Shown piece by piece: positions 42,156 through 50,605 of a DNA stretch of 64,000 nucleotides. The number at the start of each line of letters is the position of its first letter. Position 1 is the stretch's first letter. The notes beneath the pieces were generated by a model. That model saw only the letters and a program-made list of their open reading frames with translations. It had not been told where the DNA came from and did not search any database. A program made the translations under genes and the position numbers. The stretch is taken from the NCBI RefSeq assembly GCF_024298965.1, contig NZ_CP085193.1:4278001-4342000 (forward strand), given 5' to 3'. The DNA comes from Streptomyces rapamycinicus NRRL 5491. Lineage in GTDB: Bacteria > Actinomycetota > Actinomycetes > Streptomycetales > Streptomycetaceae.

Positions 42156-42926
42156 ATGCGCATCGAACTCGCGACCGCCCCCGGCGATCAGCAATATCCC
42201 AACGAGGACTACGCATCAGTAGCCCTCCCGGCCTCGGGGAGCGGCGGTGCGCTCGTGGTGCTGGACGGGGTGACCCCGCCCGAGGGAGGGGACGGATGCG
42301 TCCACAGCGTGGACTGGTTCACCGCACGGCTCGGCGGATCGCTGCTCGAACTGTCCGGTTCGCGACGGGATATGCCACTGACACAGTGCCTCTCCGAGGC
42401 GATCGCCCGGACCGCCGCCGCCCATAGTTCAACATGTGACCTTTCTCACCCCCTTACACCCCAGGCAACGGTCGTCGCGGCGCGCTGGGACACCGAGCGA
42501 ATCGAGCATCTGGTGCTGTCCGACTCGGTGTTGCTCATCGAGCTGACCCATGACGGAGTGACCCCGGTCCTGGACGACCGCATCGACCGGCTGCGGGCCG
42601 AAGGCCGGCGGCTCGCCCCGCTGCGCAACGTGGCGGGGGGCTTCTTCACCGCCGCCGCCGACCCCGCCGTCTCCCGTAAGGCGGTCACCGGGGAGCTCCC
42701 GCGCGGCGAGGTGCGGGCGCTGGCGGCGCTCACCGACGGGGCGTCGCGCTGGGTGGAGAGGTTCCACGAGGGCGACTGGACCGAGTGCTTCGCGCTGCTG
42801 CGCAAGGAGGGCCCGCAGGCGCTGATCGACCGGGTGCGGGCGGCCGAGCACGCCGATCCGGACCGTACGGCCTTCCCCCGGGGCAAGACCCATGACGACG
42901 CGGCCGTGGTCTTCGTGGAGCCCTGA
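42156..42926 (+). CDS. PP2C-like protein phosphatase
   Basis: A 256-residue protein with a PP2C-type outline: NEDYASVALP at the N-terminus (metal Asp), GALVVLDGVTPPEGGDG for the DG-x-G region, ATVVAARW strand, HLVLSDSVLLIEL, ALTDGASRWVE for the second D-G, and KTHDDAAVVFVEP at the end with the terminal Asp-Asp. It probably dephosphorylates Ser/Thr in the cytoplasm; the partner kinase is unknown. ATG at 42156 has no strong ribosome site. Confidence 0.75.
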   Translation: MRIELATAPGDQQYPNEDYASVALPASGSGGALVVLDGVTPPEGGDGCVHSVDWFTARLGGSLLELSGSRRDMPLTQCLSEAIARTAAAHSSTCDLSHPLTPQATVVAARWDTERIEHLVLSDSVLLIELTHDGVTPVLDDRIDRLRAEGRRLAPLRNVAGGFFTAAADPAVSRKAVTGELPRGEVRALAALTDGASRWVERFHEGDWTECFALLRKEGPQALIDRVRAAEHADPDRTAFPRGKTHDDAAVVFVEP

Positions 42927-43019
42927 CCGCGGGGGCCGCCCCACCAGGGGGGTAGCGCGGTTGCCACATCCGCGTCGCCGGATTCGCACGGGTCGCCGAT
43001 CCTGACGGGTATGAGCGCC

Positions 43020-43502
43020 CTACTCCTGCGCCGCGCGCGCCGTCTGACCGCGGTCGTCGGCCTCCTGCTCCGCGTTCAACCGGTGCAGCAGCCTGGCGAG
43101 TTCGGCGACCTCGCTGCGCTCCCACCCGGCGAGGCGGCGGGCGTACCGCGCCCGCCGTGCGCCCCGCACGGCACTGAAGCGGCTGCGGCCCTCCTCGGTC
43201 AACTCCACCAGGAAGGCCCGGCCATCGGCCGGATCGGGCGTCCGCGTCACCAGTCCGAGCCCCTCGAGAGCCCTGAGCTGACGGCTCATCGTGGCCTTGC
43301 CGACGCCCACGAAGCCCGCGAGTTCGGTGGCGCGCTGCGGACCGGCGTCCTCCAGGCGCATCAGCAGTCCATAGGCGGCGGAATCCAGCTCCGGGTGGAC
43401 CTCCCGGGCCAATTCCCCCGAAGCGGCACGGGCCCTGCGGAGGAAAACCGCCAATTCGCGCTCCAGAGCCAGGAATGCATGGTCCACACCAATGCCGCCC
43501 AC
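43020..43502 (-). CDS. MarR family regulator
   Basis: A ~160-residue MarR protein: ELDSAAYGLLMRLEDAG, QRATELAGFVGVGKATMSRQLRAL recognition helix, GLVTRTPDPADGRAFLVELT wing with the conserved D-x-R, and a C-terminal dimer helix. GTG at 43502 has a GAGGGGGG ribosome site; ATG at 43550 and GTG at 43487 are alternatives. It is upstream of and divergent from the GH25 gene; a regulatory link is not shown by the sequence. Confidence 0.87.
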   Translation of the reverse strand: MGGIGVDHAFLALERELAVFLRRARAASGELAREVHPELDSAAYGLLMRLEDAGPQRATELAGFVGVGKATMSRQLRALEGLGLVTRTPDPADGRAFLVELTEEGRSRFSAVRGARRARYARRLAGWERSEVAELARLLHRLNAEQEADDRGQTARAAQE

Positions 43503-43752
43503 CGTGCCCCCCTCACCCCGCGCAGGGGGCAACGCCCCGTTGTTGTGCACGTCAGAGCCCTCTCCGGGTTTTCACTTCGTGAAAGTTTCTACCACGCGCG
43601 GCTGTTACCGCAGCTCCACCAGTATTTCGCAGGATTAGACCAACGGCATCACACTCTCCCCCTTCCGTCGGCCTATCTACGCCCGTAGCGTCAACTCCTG
43701 ACATGGTCATTCCAATCGGAGCTCCCCCCACCGAGGTTTCGGAGGCAACGCC

Positions 43753-44601
43753 ATGCCTGTGCACAGACCTGGTTCGGTCCGACGCGCCCTCAGTGCGCTG
43801 ATCGGCATTCTCGCCGCGGTCCTCGCCATGACCCTCGCACTGCCCGGTTCGGCGTTCGCCGCCCAGGTCCAGGGCGACAAGGCCATTCCCCATCCCGAGG
43901 ACGACTGGGCGGGTTCCCAGATAGCCAAGCACGAGGGCGGATCCACGACCGATGAGGCGCCGACGGGGCTGCTCGCCACCGTCGAGGGCGTGGACGTCAG
44001 CAGCCACCAGGGCAATGTCAGCTGGTCGACGCTGTGGAGCAGCGGCGTCCGGTTCGCCTATGTCAAAGCGACCGAGGGCACCAGCTACACCAACCCGTAC
44101 TTCGCCCAGCAGTACAACGGCTCGTACAACGTCGGCATGATCCGCGGCGCGTACCACTTCGCCCTGCCGAACAACTCGACCGGTGCCGCACAGGCCAACT
44201 ACTTCGTCGACCACGGCGGTGGCTGGTCCAAGGACGGCAAGACCCTGCCGGGCGCGCTCGACATGGAGTACAACCCCTACGGCGCGACCTGCTACGGGCT
44301 GAGCGCCAGTGCGATGGTCAACTGGATCAAGTCCTTCAGCAGCGCCTACAAGTCGCGCACCGGCCGCGATCCGGTCATCTACACCTCCACCAGCTGGTGG
44401 AAGACCTGCACGGGCAACTCCGCCGCCTTCGGTGGCGTCAACCCGCTGTGGATTCCGCGCTACGGCTCGTCCGTCGGCGAGCTTCCGGCCGGCTGGGGCT
44501 TCCACACCATCTGGCAGTACACCTCCTCCGGCCCGACGGTCGGCGACCACAACAAGTTCAACGGCGCCATGGACCGGCTGCAGGCCCTCGCCAACGGCTG
44601 A
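43753..44601 (+). CDS. Secreted GH25 lysozyme
   Basis: A 282-residue exported muramidase. Residues 1-36 are a signal peptide (RR near the start, hydrophobic IGILAAVLAMTLALPGSAFAA). GH25 motifs follow: GVDVSSHQGNVSW with the family Asp, FAYVKATEGTSYTNPYF, GAYHFALPNN, LPGALDMEYNPYG with the catalytic D-x-E, and IWQYTSSG. It cleaves the glycan strand of peptidoglycan. GGAGG stands upstream of the start. CTACGCCCGTAG (43675-43686), an interrupted dyad, lies in the leader. Confidence 0.93.
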   Translation: MPVHRPGSVRRALSALIGILAAVLAMTLALPGSAFAAQVQGDKAIPHPEDDWAGSQIAKHEGGSTTDEAPTGLLATVEGVDVSSHQGNVSWSTLWSSGVRFAYVKATEGTSYTNPYFAQQYNGSYNVGMIRGAYHFALPNNSTGAAQANYFVDHGGGWSKDGKTLPGALDMEYNPYGATCYGLSASAMVNWIKSFSSAYKSRTGRDPVIYTSTSWWKTCTGNSAAFGGVNPLWIPRYGSSVGELPAGWGFHTIWQYTSSGPTVGDHNKFNGAMDRLQALANG

Positions 44602-44673
44602 GCCTCACGTCGCGTCACCCCCCACTCCCGGCGCGTCCGACCGCATGCGGCGCGTCCCGCCCTCCGGCATACG

Positions 44674-44685
44674 GACAGGTCTGTC
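44674..44685. promoter_or_regulatory. Operator-like dyad before tetR
   Basis: GACAGGTCTGTC, extended on the right by TGT, lies ~100 bp upstream of the tetR start. The same core occurs twice before the oxidoreductase gene near 46.1 kb, which points to a shared regulator, most simply the TetR protein itself. Confidence 0.7.
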
Positions 44686-44782
44686 TGTACGCTGGAGGGC
44701 GTCGGTCGTTCCACGGCCCCGGTCGCTCCACGGCCCCGGTCGCCTCCCACGGCCCCGTGTGTCCGCGTCAAGGAGCTTGATC

Positions 44783-45361
44783 ATGAGCAGCGCCCGCCCC
44801 TCCGCCCATGAGCGGATCCTGTCCACCGCGACCGCGCTGTTCAACGCCCATGGGGTGCGCGGGGTCGGAGTGGACCGGATCATCGCCGAGTCGGGCGTGG
44901 CGAAGGCCACGCTCTACTCCCACTTCCGCGCCAAGGACGATCTGGTGCTGGCCTATCTGCACAGAGCGGACGAGCACTGGCGCCGGGCGCTGCGGGAGGC
45001 CGCGGAGGCGGCCGGCGCCGACCCCCGGGACCGGCTCATCGGCCTCTTCGACGCGCTGGACTCGGCGACCGAACGGGACGGCTTCCGCGGCTGCGCCTTC
45101 ATCAGGACCGCGGGCGAGACCGAACCGGACACCGCCACCCACGCCGCGACCGCCGAGCACAAGCGCGCGGTGAGGGCCTGGCTGACCGAGCTGGCCCGGG
45201 CGGCCGGGGCCGCCGACCCCGAGCGGCTCGCCGTGCAGATCTCCGTCCTCGTGGACGGGGTGATGGCCGCGGCGGCGCTGGAGCCGAGGCCGGAATTCAC
45301 GGAGGCCGCCCGGGACGCGGCGCGGGCGCTGGTCGCGCGGGCGTGCCCGGTGCGGGTGTAA
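44783..45361 (+). CDS. TetR family regulator
   Basis: A 192-residue TetR protein: HERILSTATALFNAHGVRGVGVDRIIAESGVAKATLYSHF is the full DNA-binding domain, read as two adjoining segments, followed by RAKDDLVLAYL and a helical ligand domain with RGCAFIRTAGE. AAGGAG precedes the ATG by a normal distance. The operator upstream and the identical ones before the convergent oxidoreductase gene suggest that it represses both, in the style of QacR/AcrR-like electrophile sensors. Confidence 0.9.
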   Translation: MSSARPSAHERILSTATALFNAHGVRGVGVDRIIAESGVAKATLYSHFRAKDDLVLAYLHRADEHWRRALREAAEAAGADPRDRLIGLFDALDSATERDGFRGCAFIRTAGETEPDTATHAATAEHKRAVRAWLTELARAAGAADPERLAVQISVLVDGVMAAAALEPRPEFTEAARDAARALVARACPVRV

Positions 45362-45365
45362 GCAC

Positions 45366-45440
45366 CCCCTGCGTACGCGGAACGCGGGCATGGCACCCCC
45401 TTGCGTACGCGGAAAGCGGGCATGGCACCCCTCGCGTACG
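45366..45440. repeat. Short tandem repeat after tetR
   Basis: A ~31-bp unit (CCCCTGCGTACGCGGAACGC, then GGGCATGGCAC) is repeated about two and a half times with small changes. Too few and too closely spaced units to be a CRISPR. Confidence 0.7.
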
Positions 45441-45443
45441 CGA

Positions 45444-45478
45444 AAGGGCCCGGCCGCCAAGTGAGCGGCCGGGCCCTT
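45444..45478. terminator. Bidirectional terminator hairpin
   Basis: AAGGGCCCGGCCGC (45444-45457) pairs perfectly with GCGGCCGGGCCCTT (45465-45478). It separates the converging tetR and oxidoreductase genes. Confidence 0.9.
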
Positions 45479-45499
45479 CGCCGTCTCGCGCCCGGGTCG

Positions 45500-46051
45500 T
45501 CAGGCCGCGGTCAGCGCGCGCCGCCGCACCGCGCCGGAGGCCAGCAGCTCGCGATAGCGGTCCTGGAACGCGGCGAGTTCGGCGTCGCCGAGCCCATGGG
45601 TGCCGTGCACGATGAGCGGCTCCTCGTACGTCATCCCGGTGATGTTGGCGGTGGCGTCGAAGGGCTTGAGCAGATCGACGACCGAGTAGGGGTGGGCCCC
45701 GCCCGGCCGGTACTGCTCCTCGGTGCTGCCCGTCGAGGTGGCGATCAGCAGTGACTTGCCGCGCAGCGAGGTGCCGCCGCCGCCGTAGGCGAAACCGCGC
45801 AGGAACACCTCGTCCAGCCACTTCTTCAGCAGCGGCGGCGCCGAGTACCAGTAGAAGGGGAACTGGAGGACGATCCGGTCGTGCTCCAGCAGCAGCCGCT
45901 GTTCGCGCTCGACGTCGATCCGCAGATCGGGATAGCCGGCGTAGAGGTCGTGGAGCGTGACGTTCTCCACCGGCCGGGCCGCCTCGGCGAGGGCGGCGTT
46001 GACCCGGGATGCGGCGAGATCGGGGTGGGCGAGGACGAGCAGGGTGCGCAC
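45500..46051 (-). CDS. NAD(P)H-dependent flavin oxidoreductase (NQO1/KefF type)
   Basis: A 183-residue flavodoxin-fold enzyme: VRTLLVLAHPDLAASRVNAAL, YAGYPDLRIDVEREQRLLL, the FQFPFYWYSAPPLLKKWLDEV segment, and ATSTGSTEEQYRPGG. These are hallmarks of KefF/MdaB-like quinone reductases binding FMN or FAD. GTG at 46051 has GGAGGG; the frame to 46108 translates the operator. Two copies of the TetR dyad lie just upstream, so it is likely induced by a quinone or electrophile. Confidence 0.9.
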   Translation of the reverse strand: MRTLLVLAHPDLAASRVNAALAEAARPVENVTLHDLYAGYPDLRIDVEREQRLLLEHDRIVLQFPFYWYSAPPLLKKWLDEVFLRGFAYGGGGTSLRGKSLLIATSTGSTEEQYRPGGAHPYSVVDLLKPFDATANITGMTYEEPLIVHGTHGLGDAELAAFQDRYRELLASGAVRRRALTAA

Positions 46052-46086
46052 GGAGTCCCTCCGAGGACGGCAATACGGCCTACGAA

Positions 46087-46136
46087 CAGACAGGTCTGTC
46101 TGGTTCACTGCCGAAGCTACCAGACAGACCTGTCTG
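46087..46136. promoter_or_regulatory. Paired TetR operators before the oxidoreductase gene
   Basis: CAGACAGGTCTGTCTG (46087-46102) and CAGACAGACCTGTCTG (46121-46136) are the two strands of one palindrome, 34 bp apart, making an inverted pair. The core equals the site before tetR at 44674. Confidence 0.8.
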
Positions 46137-46144
46137 TCTCAAGC

Positions 46145-48565
46145 TCAGGCCGCCGCCACCGGAATTTCGGGGGCCGCCGCCCGGGCGGGCTCGAGGGCCA
46201 GCTCCAGCACCCGGCGGACGTCGGAGACCGGGTGGACGTCGAGCTTGTCCAGGACCTCGGCGGGGACGTCGTCCAGGTCGGGCTCATTGCGCTTGGGAAT
46301 GATCACGGTGGTCACCCCGGCCCGGTGCGCCGCCAGCAGCTTCTGCTTGACTCCGCCGATGGGCAGCACCCGCCCGGTCAGGGACACCTCGCCGGTCATC
46401 GCCACGTCCGGGCGCACCTGGCGGCCGGAGAGCAGCGAGGCCAGCGCGGTGGTCATGGTGACGCCCGCGCTCGGGCCGTCCTTGGGCACCGCGCCCGCCG
46501 GGACGTGGAGGTGGACGCCGCGCTCCTTCAGATCGCCGACCGGCAGTTCCAGCTCCGCGCCGTGCGAGCGCAGGAAGGAGAGCGCGATCTGGGCGGACTC
46601 CTTCATGACGTCGCCGAGCTGACCGGTGAGGCTCAGCCCCGCGCCGCCCGTCTCCGGGTCTGCCAGCGACGCCTCCACGAACAGCACGTCACCGCCCGCG
46701 CCGGTGACCGCGAGCCCGGTCGCCACGCCGGGGACCGCGGTGCGGCGCTCGGCCGGGTCCTGGGCGGACTCGGGGGTGTGGTGCGGCCGGCCGATCAGCG
46801 GGCGCAGCTCCGCCACGCCGACCGTGAAGGGAAGTTCGCGCTCGTCGAGCTCGTGCTGGGCCGCCACCTTGCGCAGCAGCCGGGCGATGGACCGCTCCAG
46901 GGTCCGTACGCCCGCCTCGCGGGTGTACTCGCCCGCAAGCTTGCGCAGCGCCTCGTCGGTCACCGTGACCTCGCCCGGCTCCAGACCGGCCCGCTCCAGC
47001 TGACGGGACAGCAGGTGGTCCCGGGCGATGGTGACCTTCTCGTCCTCGGTGTAGCCGTCCAGGCGCACCAGCTCCATCCGGTCCAGCAGCGCCTCCGGGA
47101 TGGCCTCCAGCACGTTGGCGGTGGCGAGGAAGACCACGTCGCTCAGGTCGAGTTCGACCTCCAGGTAGTGGTCGCGGAAGGTGTGGTTCTGCGCCGGGTC
47201 CAGGACCTCCAGCAGGGCCGCGGCCGGGTCGCCGCGGAAGTCGGAGCCCACCTTGTCGATCTCGTCCAGGAGGACGACGGGGTTCATCGAGCCCGCCTCC
47301 TTGATGGCCCGGACGACCCGGCCGGGCAGCGCGCCCACGTAGGTGCGCCGGTGGCCGCGGATCTCCGCCTCGTCGCGGACGCCGCCGAGCGCGACCCGGA
47401 CGAACTTCCGCCCCATCGCGCGGGCGACGCTCTCGCCCAGGCTGGTCTTGCCGACGCCGGGCGGGCCCACGAGGGCGAGCACCGCGCCGCCGCGGCGGCC
47501 GCCGACGACGCCGAGGCCCCGGTCGGCGCGGCGCTTGCGCACCGCCAGGTACTCGGTGATCCGCTCCTTGACGTCCTCCAGGCCCGCGTGGTCGGCGTCG
47601 AGCACGGCCTTGGCGCCCTGGATGTCGTACGCGTCCTCGGTGCGCTCGTTCCAGGGCAGCTCCAGGACGGTGTCCAGCCAGGTGCGGATCCAGCTGCCCT
47701 CGGGGCTCTGGTCGCTGGACCGCTCCAGCTTGTCGACCTCCTTGAGGGCCGCCTCGCGGACCTTGTCCGGCAGATCGGCGGCCTCCACGCGGGCGCGGTA
47801 GTCGTCGGACTCGTCCTCGGGGTCGCCATTGAGGTCGGCGAGCTCCTTACGGACGGCTTCGAGCTGACGCCGCAGCAGGAATTCGCGCTGCTGCTTGTCG
47901 ACGCCCTCCTGGACGTCCTTGGCGATCGACTCGGCCACGTCCTGCTCGGCGATGTGGTCGCTCAGCCAGGTGACGGCCAGCTTCAGCCGGGCCACCGGGT
48001 CGGTGGTCTCCAGCAGTTCGACGCGCTGGGCCACGGACAGGAAGGGCGAGTAGCCGGAGTTGTCGGCGAGCTGCGAGACATCGTCGATCTGCTGCACCCG
48101 GTCCACGACCTGCCAGGCGCCGCGCTTGCGCAGCCAGCTGGTGGCCAGCGCCTTGTACTCCTTGATCAATTCGGTGACGGCACCGGGCAGGGGGTCGGGC
48201 ACGATCTCCTCGACCGTGGTCCCCTCCACCCACAGGGCCGCCCCGGGTCCGGTGGTCCCGGCCCCGATGCGGACGCGGCGCACCCCGCGGATCAGCGCGC
48301 CGGGGTCTCCGTCGGAGAGCCGGCCCACCTGCTCGACGGTGCCGAGCGTGCCGATACCGGCGTAGGTGCCGTCGACGCGGGGCACCAGCAGCACCTTCGG
48401 CTTACCGCCTCCGCTCCCACTGGAGCGGGCGGCGGCCTGGGCGGCCTCCACCGCGGCGCGTACCTCGGTATCGGAAAGGTCCAGCGGCACCACCATGCCG
48501 GGGAGCACCACCTCGTCCTCAAGAGGCAGTACGGGCAGGGTGAGCGGTGTCGACAGCGAAGCCAT
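46145..48565 (-). CDS. lon: ATP-dependent protease Lon
   Basis: An 806-residue LonA protease. The N-terminal substrate domain starts ASLSTPLTLPVLPLEDEVVLPGM. The AAA+ module has Walker A GPPGVGKTS, Walker B VVLLDEIDKVG and arginine-containing sensor segments. The C-terminal protease has the catalytic Ser in KDGPSAGVTM and Lys in GGVKQKLLAAHRAG. It degrades misfolded and regulatory proteins in the cytoplasm. ATG at 48565 follows GGGGAG; a HAIR-like box lies upstream, consistent with HspR control of lon known in Streptomyces. Confidence 0.97.
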   Translation of the reverse strand: MASLSTPLTLPVLPLEDEVVLPGMVVPLDLSDTEVRAAVEAAQAAARSSGSGGGKPKVLLVPRVDGTYAGIGTLGTVEQVGRLSDGDPGALIRGVRRVRIGAGTTGPGAALWVEGTTVEEIVPDPLPGAVTELIKEYKALATSWLRKRGAWQVVDRVQQIDDVSQLADNSGYSPFLSVAQRVELLETTDPVARLKLAVTWLSDHIAEQDVAESIAKDVQEGVDKQQREFLLRRQLEAVRKELADLNGDPEDESDDYRARVEAADLPDKVREAALKEVDKLERSSDQSPEGSWIRTWLDTVLELPWNERTEDAYDIQGAKAVLDADHAGLEDVKERITEYLAVRKRRADRGLGVVGGRRGGAVLALVGPPGVGKTSLGESVARAMGRKFVRVALGGVRDEAEIRGHRRTYVGALPGRVVRAIKEAGSMNPVVLLDEIDKVGSDFRGDPAAALLEVLDPAQNHTFRDHYLEVELDLSDVVFLATANVLEAIPEALLDRMELVRLDGYTEDEKVTIARDHLLSRQLERAGLEPGEVTVTDEALRKLAGEYTREAGVRTLERSIARLLRKVAAQHELDERELPFTVGVAELRPLIGRPHHTPESAQDPAERRTAVPGVATGLAVTGAGGDVLFVEASLADPETGGAGLSLTGQLGDVMKESAQIALSFLRSHGAELELPVGDLKERGVHLHVPAGAVPKDGPSAGVTMTTALASLLSGRQVRPDVAMTGEVSLTGRVLPIGGVKQKLLAAHRAGVTTVIIPKRNEPDLDDVPAEVLDKLDVHPVSDVRRVLELALEPARAAAPEIPVAAA

Positions 48566-48586
48566 GATCTCCCCTTCGGCAGGCAA

Positions 48587-48607
48587 GTTGAGTCACAAGG
48601 ACTCAAT
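48587..48607 (-). promoter_or_regulatory. HAIR-like HspR box upstream of lon
   Basis: GTTGAGT, 7 bp, ACTCAAT (plus strand) matches the HspR target CTTGAGT-N7-ACTCAAG in all but the outermost base on each side, with the right spacing. It is ~20 bp from the lon start codon. A further half-site ACTCAAT is at 48619. Confidence 0.85.
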
Positions 48608-48639
48608 AAGTCAATGCCCACTCAATGCACGGAGGGGGC

Positions 48640-49539
48640 TCAGGTGTTCCCGGACGCCCGTTCGCTGTGAGCGAAGCCGGGCGAGGCATCGTCGTCTCGC
48701 CGTGACCGCCCGTGCCACCTGGTGTTTCGCCGGACGTACGGCCAGGAGACGACGCCGAGCAGCAGGGCGAAGGCATGGCCCCAGCCGGTGAGCGGATCGA
48801 AGTCGACGAGGATCCCGGCGGCGAGCGCGAGGCCGACTCCGCCCAGCAGCGCCCACCGGCGCCCGGGCGACAGCAGCCCGGCGAGCGCGGCGGCGCAGGC
48901 GATCAGCCCGTAGCTCACCCCGTAGTCGAGGCGGCGCAGCGAGCTGTCCGGGAGATGCCCGGCGGCCACCGAGACGGCCACCGGGACCTCGGTGAGCAGC
49001 GTCGCCAGCACATGTCCGAGCAGGAACACCCCGGCCGTGCGCACCGCGCCGAGCCGCCGCTCCAGCGCGCCGAGCACCAGGGGGAAGGCGACCAGATACG
49101 GCGAGGTGAGCCCGCCCACCGCCCACAACGCGCTGACCAGCAGCGTCAGCAGCGGTCGCTGGGAGAGGTGGGACACATCGGTACTGGAGCCCGCGAGCAG
49201 ATCGCGCACGGTGCCGGGGTCGCCGAGACGGGCGTAGAGCCCGGTGCCGAGCAGGACGAGCGTGTAGCCGAGGGTGAACGGCACGGTGCGCAGCGCACGC
49301 GGCAGCGAACGCGCCACCGCAGCCGTGCGGCGCGAGCGGGCCCGCCCGGCCCCCGGCACCCGAGGCGTACTGGCCCCGGCGGCCGCGGGCCAGCCGCGGC
49401 CCGCCGCCCGCCGGGCATCGGCCGGGCGGGCGCATGGACCGGCAGCGGCGACGACCCGGAGGCCGTCCGGATCACCGCCGTCCGCCGCCCGCGCACCAGG
49501 AACGTCCGGCGTATCCGTCCCTCTTACCGATGTCGTCAA
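48640..49539 (-). CDS. Rhomboid-like membrane protein
   Basis: A 299-residue integral membrane protein. After ~80 residues of basic, low-complexity N-terminus, about six hydrophobic helices follow: PFTLGYTLVLLGTGLYA, PLLTLLVSALWAVGGL, VAFPLVLGALERRLG, AGVFLLGHVLATLL, DYGVSYGLIACAAALAG and GWGHAFALLLGVVSWP. The last carries a GxxHAxxLLxG pattern and the fifth a GVSYG in place of the catalytic GxSG, so the fold is rhomboid but proteolysis is doubtful. A TTG start with AAAGGGG is used; internal starts are possible. Confidence 0.8.
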   Translation of the reverse strand: MTTSVRGTDTPDVPGARAADGGDPDGLRVVAAAGPCARPADARRAAGRGWPAAAGASTPRVPGAGRARSRRTAAVARSLPRALRTVPFTLGYTLVLLGTGLYARLGDPGTVRDLLAGSSTDVSHLSQRPLLTLLVSALWAVGGLTSPYLVAFPLVLGALERRLGAVRTAGVFLLGHVLATLLTEVPVAVSVAAGHLPDSSLRRLDYGVSYGLIACAAALAGLLSPGRRWALLGGVGLALAAGILVDFDPLTGWGHAFALLLGVVSWPYVRRNTRWHGRSRRDDDASPGFAHSERASGNT

Positions 49540-49772
49540 CGCCCGCGCCCCTTTCTCACTCCCGCCGCTCCCCCTGCTCCCCGCTTATCCGTCACGACCG
49601 GAACAACAACCAGGACGCCGTGAGTCATGTCACGACACCTCCGGCTGTGACATGGACGACGCCGAGCCGCGCGAACCGCACGGCACCGGGCCACCGTGAA
49701 TCGGTTGGACCGGCGAGCGGAGGCGGCGCGAGGATGGCGGGGTCAGGAACCATCCGGGAGGACTCCGCACCC

Positions 49773-50501
49773 ATGCAGCCGCAGCCGCCGTACGACCTCC
49801 ACGCCGCCGCCGACGACCGGCCGGTGACCGTCGACCGCCGGGAGGGCCCGTACGGCGAGGTGGTGCTGCGGCGGCGCGGCGGCGCGGGGTCCCCGGCCGA
49901 CGCCGTCTTCGAGATCATCGCCAACGGCTGCTTCCTCATGGACACCTCCGACGGCCGCTCCGAGCGGCTGCTCATCCGTGCCGCCCTCGACGCGCTGCCC
50001 GCCGACCGGCCCTCCCCCGCGCTGCTCATCGGCGGGCTCGGCGTCGGGTTTTCGCTGGTCGAGGCGGCGGCGGAACCCCGCTGGGGGCGGATCGCGGTGG
50101 TCGAGCGGGAGGCCGCGGTGATCGACTGGCACCGCGCGGGCCCCCTGGCCGCCAGGACCGCCGGGGCACTGGCCGATCCGCGCGCCGAGGTCGTCCACGC
50201 CGATCTGGTCGAGTGGCTGCGAACGGGCCCGCGGACCTATGACGCGCTGTGCCTGGACATCGACAACGGCCCCGACTGGACCGTCACCGAGGACAACGAA
50301 GGCCTCTACTCCCCCGCCGGGCTCACGGCCTGCGCGGCACGTCTCGCACCGGGCGGGGTACTGGCCGTATGGTCCGCGCAGCCGTCGCCCGCGTTCGAGG
50401 AATCCCTCCGGAATGCCGGGTTCACACAGGTGCGTACGGAAGAGGTCGCCGTTGCCCGGGGTGTTCCCGACGTCGTGCATCTCGCGGTTCGGGGCGCGTA
50501 G
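49773..50501 (+). CDS. Spermidine-synthase-like methyltransferase-fold protein
   Basis: A 242-residue Rossmann protein: PALLIGGLGVGFSLVEAAAE as the SAM/nucleoside loop, IAVVEREAAVIDWHR, EVVHADLVEWLR, YDALCLDIDNGPDW, then APGGVLAVWSAQPSPAFEESL. The order is that of polyamine-synthase-like proteins, shortened at the N-terminus. Whether it aminopropylates or methylates cannot be read. GGGAGG precedes the ATG. Confidence 0.82.
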   Translation: MQPQPPYDLHAAADDRPVTVDRREGPYGEVVLRRRGGAGSPADAVFEIIANGCFLMDTSDGRSERLLIRAALDALPADRPSPALLIGGLGVGFSLVEAAAEPRWGRIAVVEREAAVIDWHRAGPLAARTAGALADPRAEVVHADLVEWLRTGPRTYDALCLDIDNGPDWTVTEDNEGLYSPAGLTACAARLAPGGVLAVWSAQPSPAFEESLRNAGFTQVRTEEVAVARGVPDVVHLAVRGA

Positions 50502-50605
50502 CAAAGCCGCGTACGCTGGCTTTACGCTTGCTTGCCTACCAAACGCGGCTGAGCGATGACCAGGCGCGAGCCGCGGGTTTCACCGGAAGACGCAGGGGCG
50601 GGCGT

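Noticed and set aside
41704..42216. 170-residue minus-strand frame upstream of cvnA
   Set aside because: Covers the divergent promoter region and the PP2C start; no family likeness or ribosome site.
45366..45440. CRISPR-like repeat
   Set aside because: Only two to three directly adjacent ~31-bp units with no spacers and no cas genes; a simple tandem duplication.
45881..48670. 929-residue plus-strand frame opposite lon
   Set aside because: Shadow of lon and the oxidoreductase gene; no motif.
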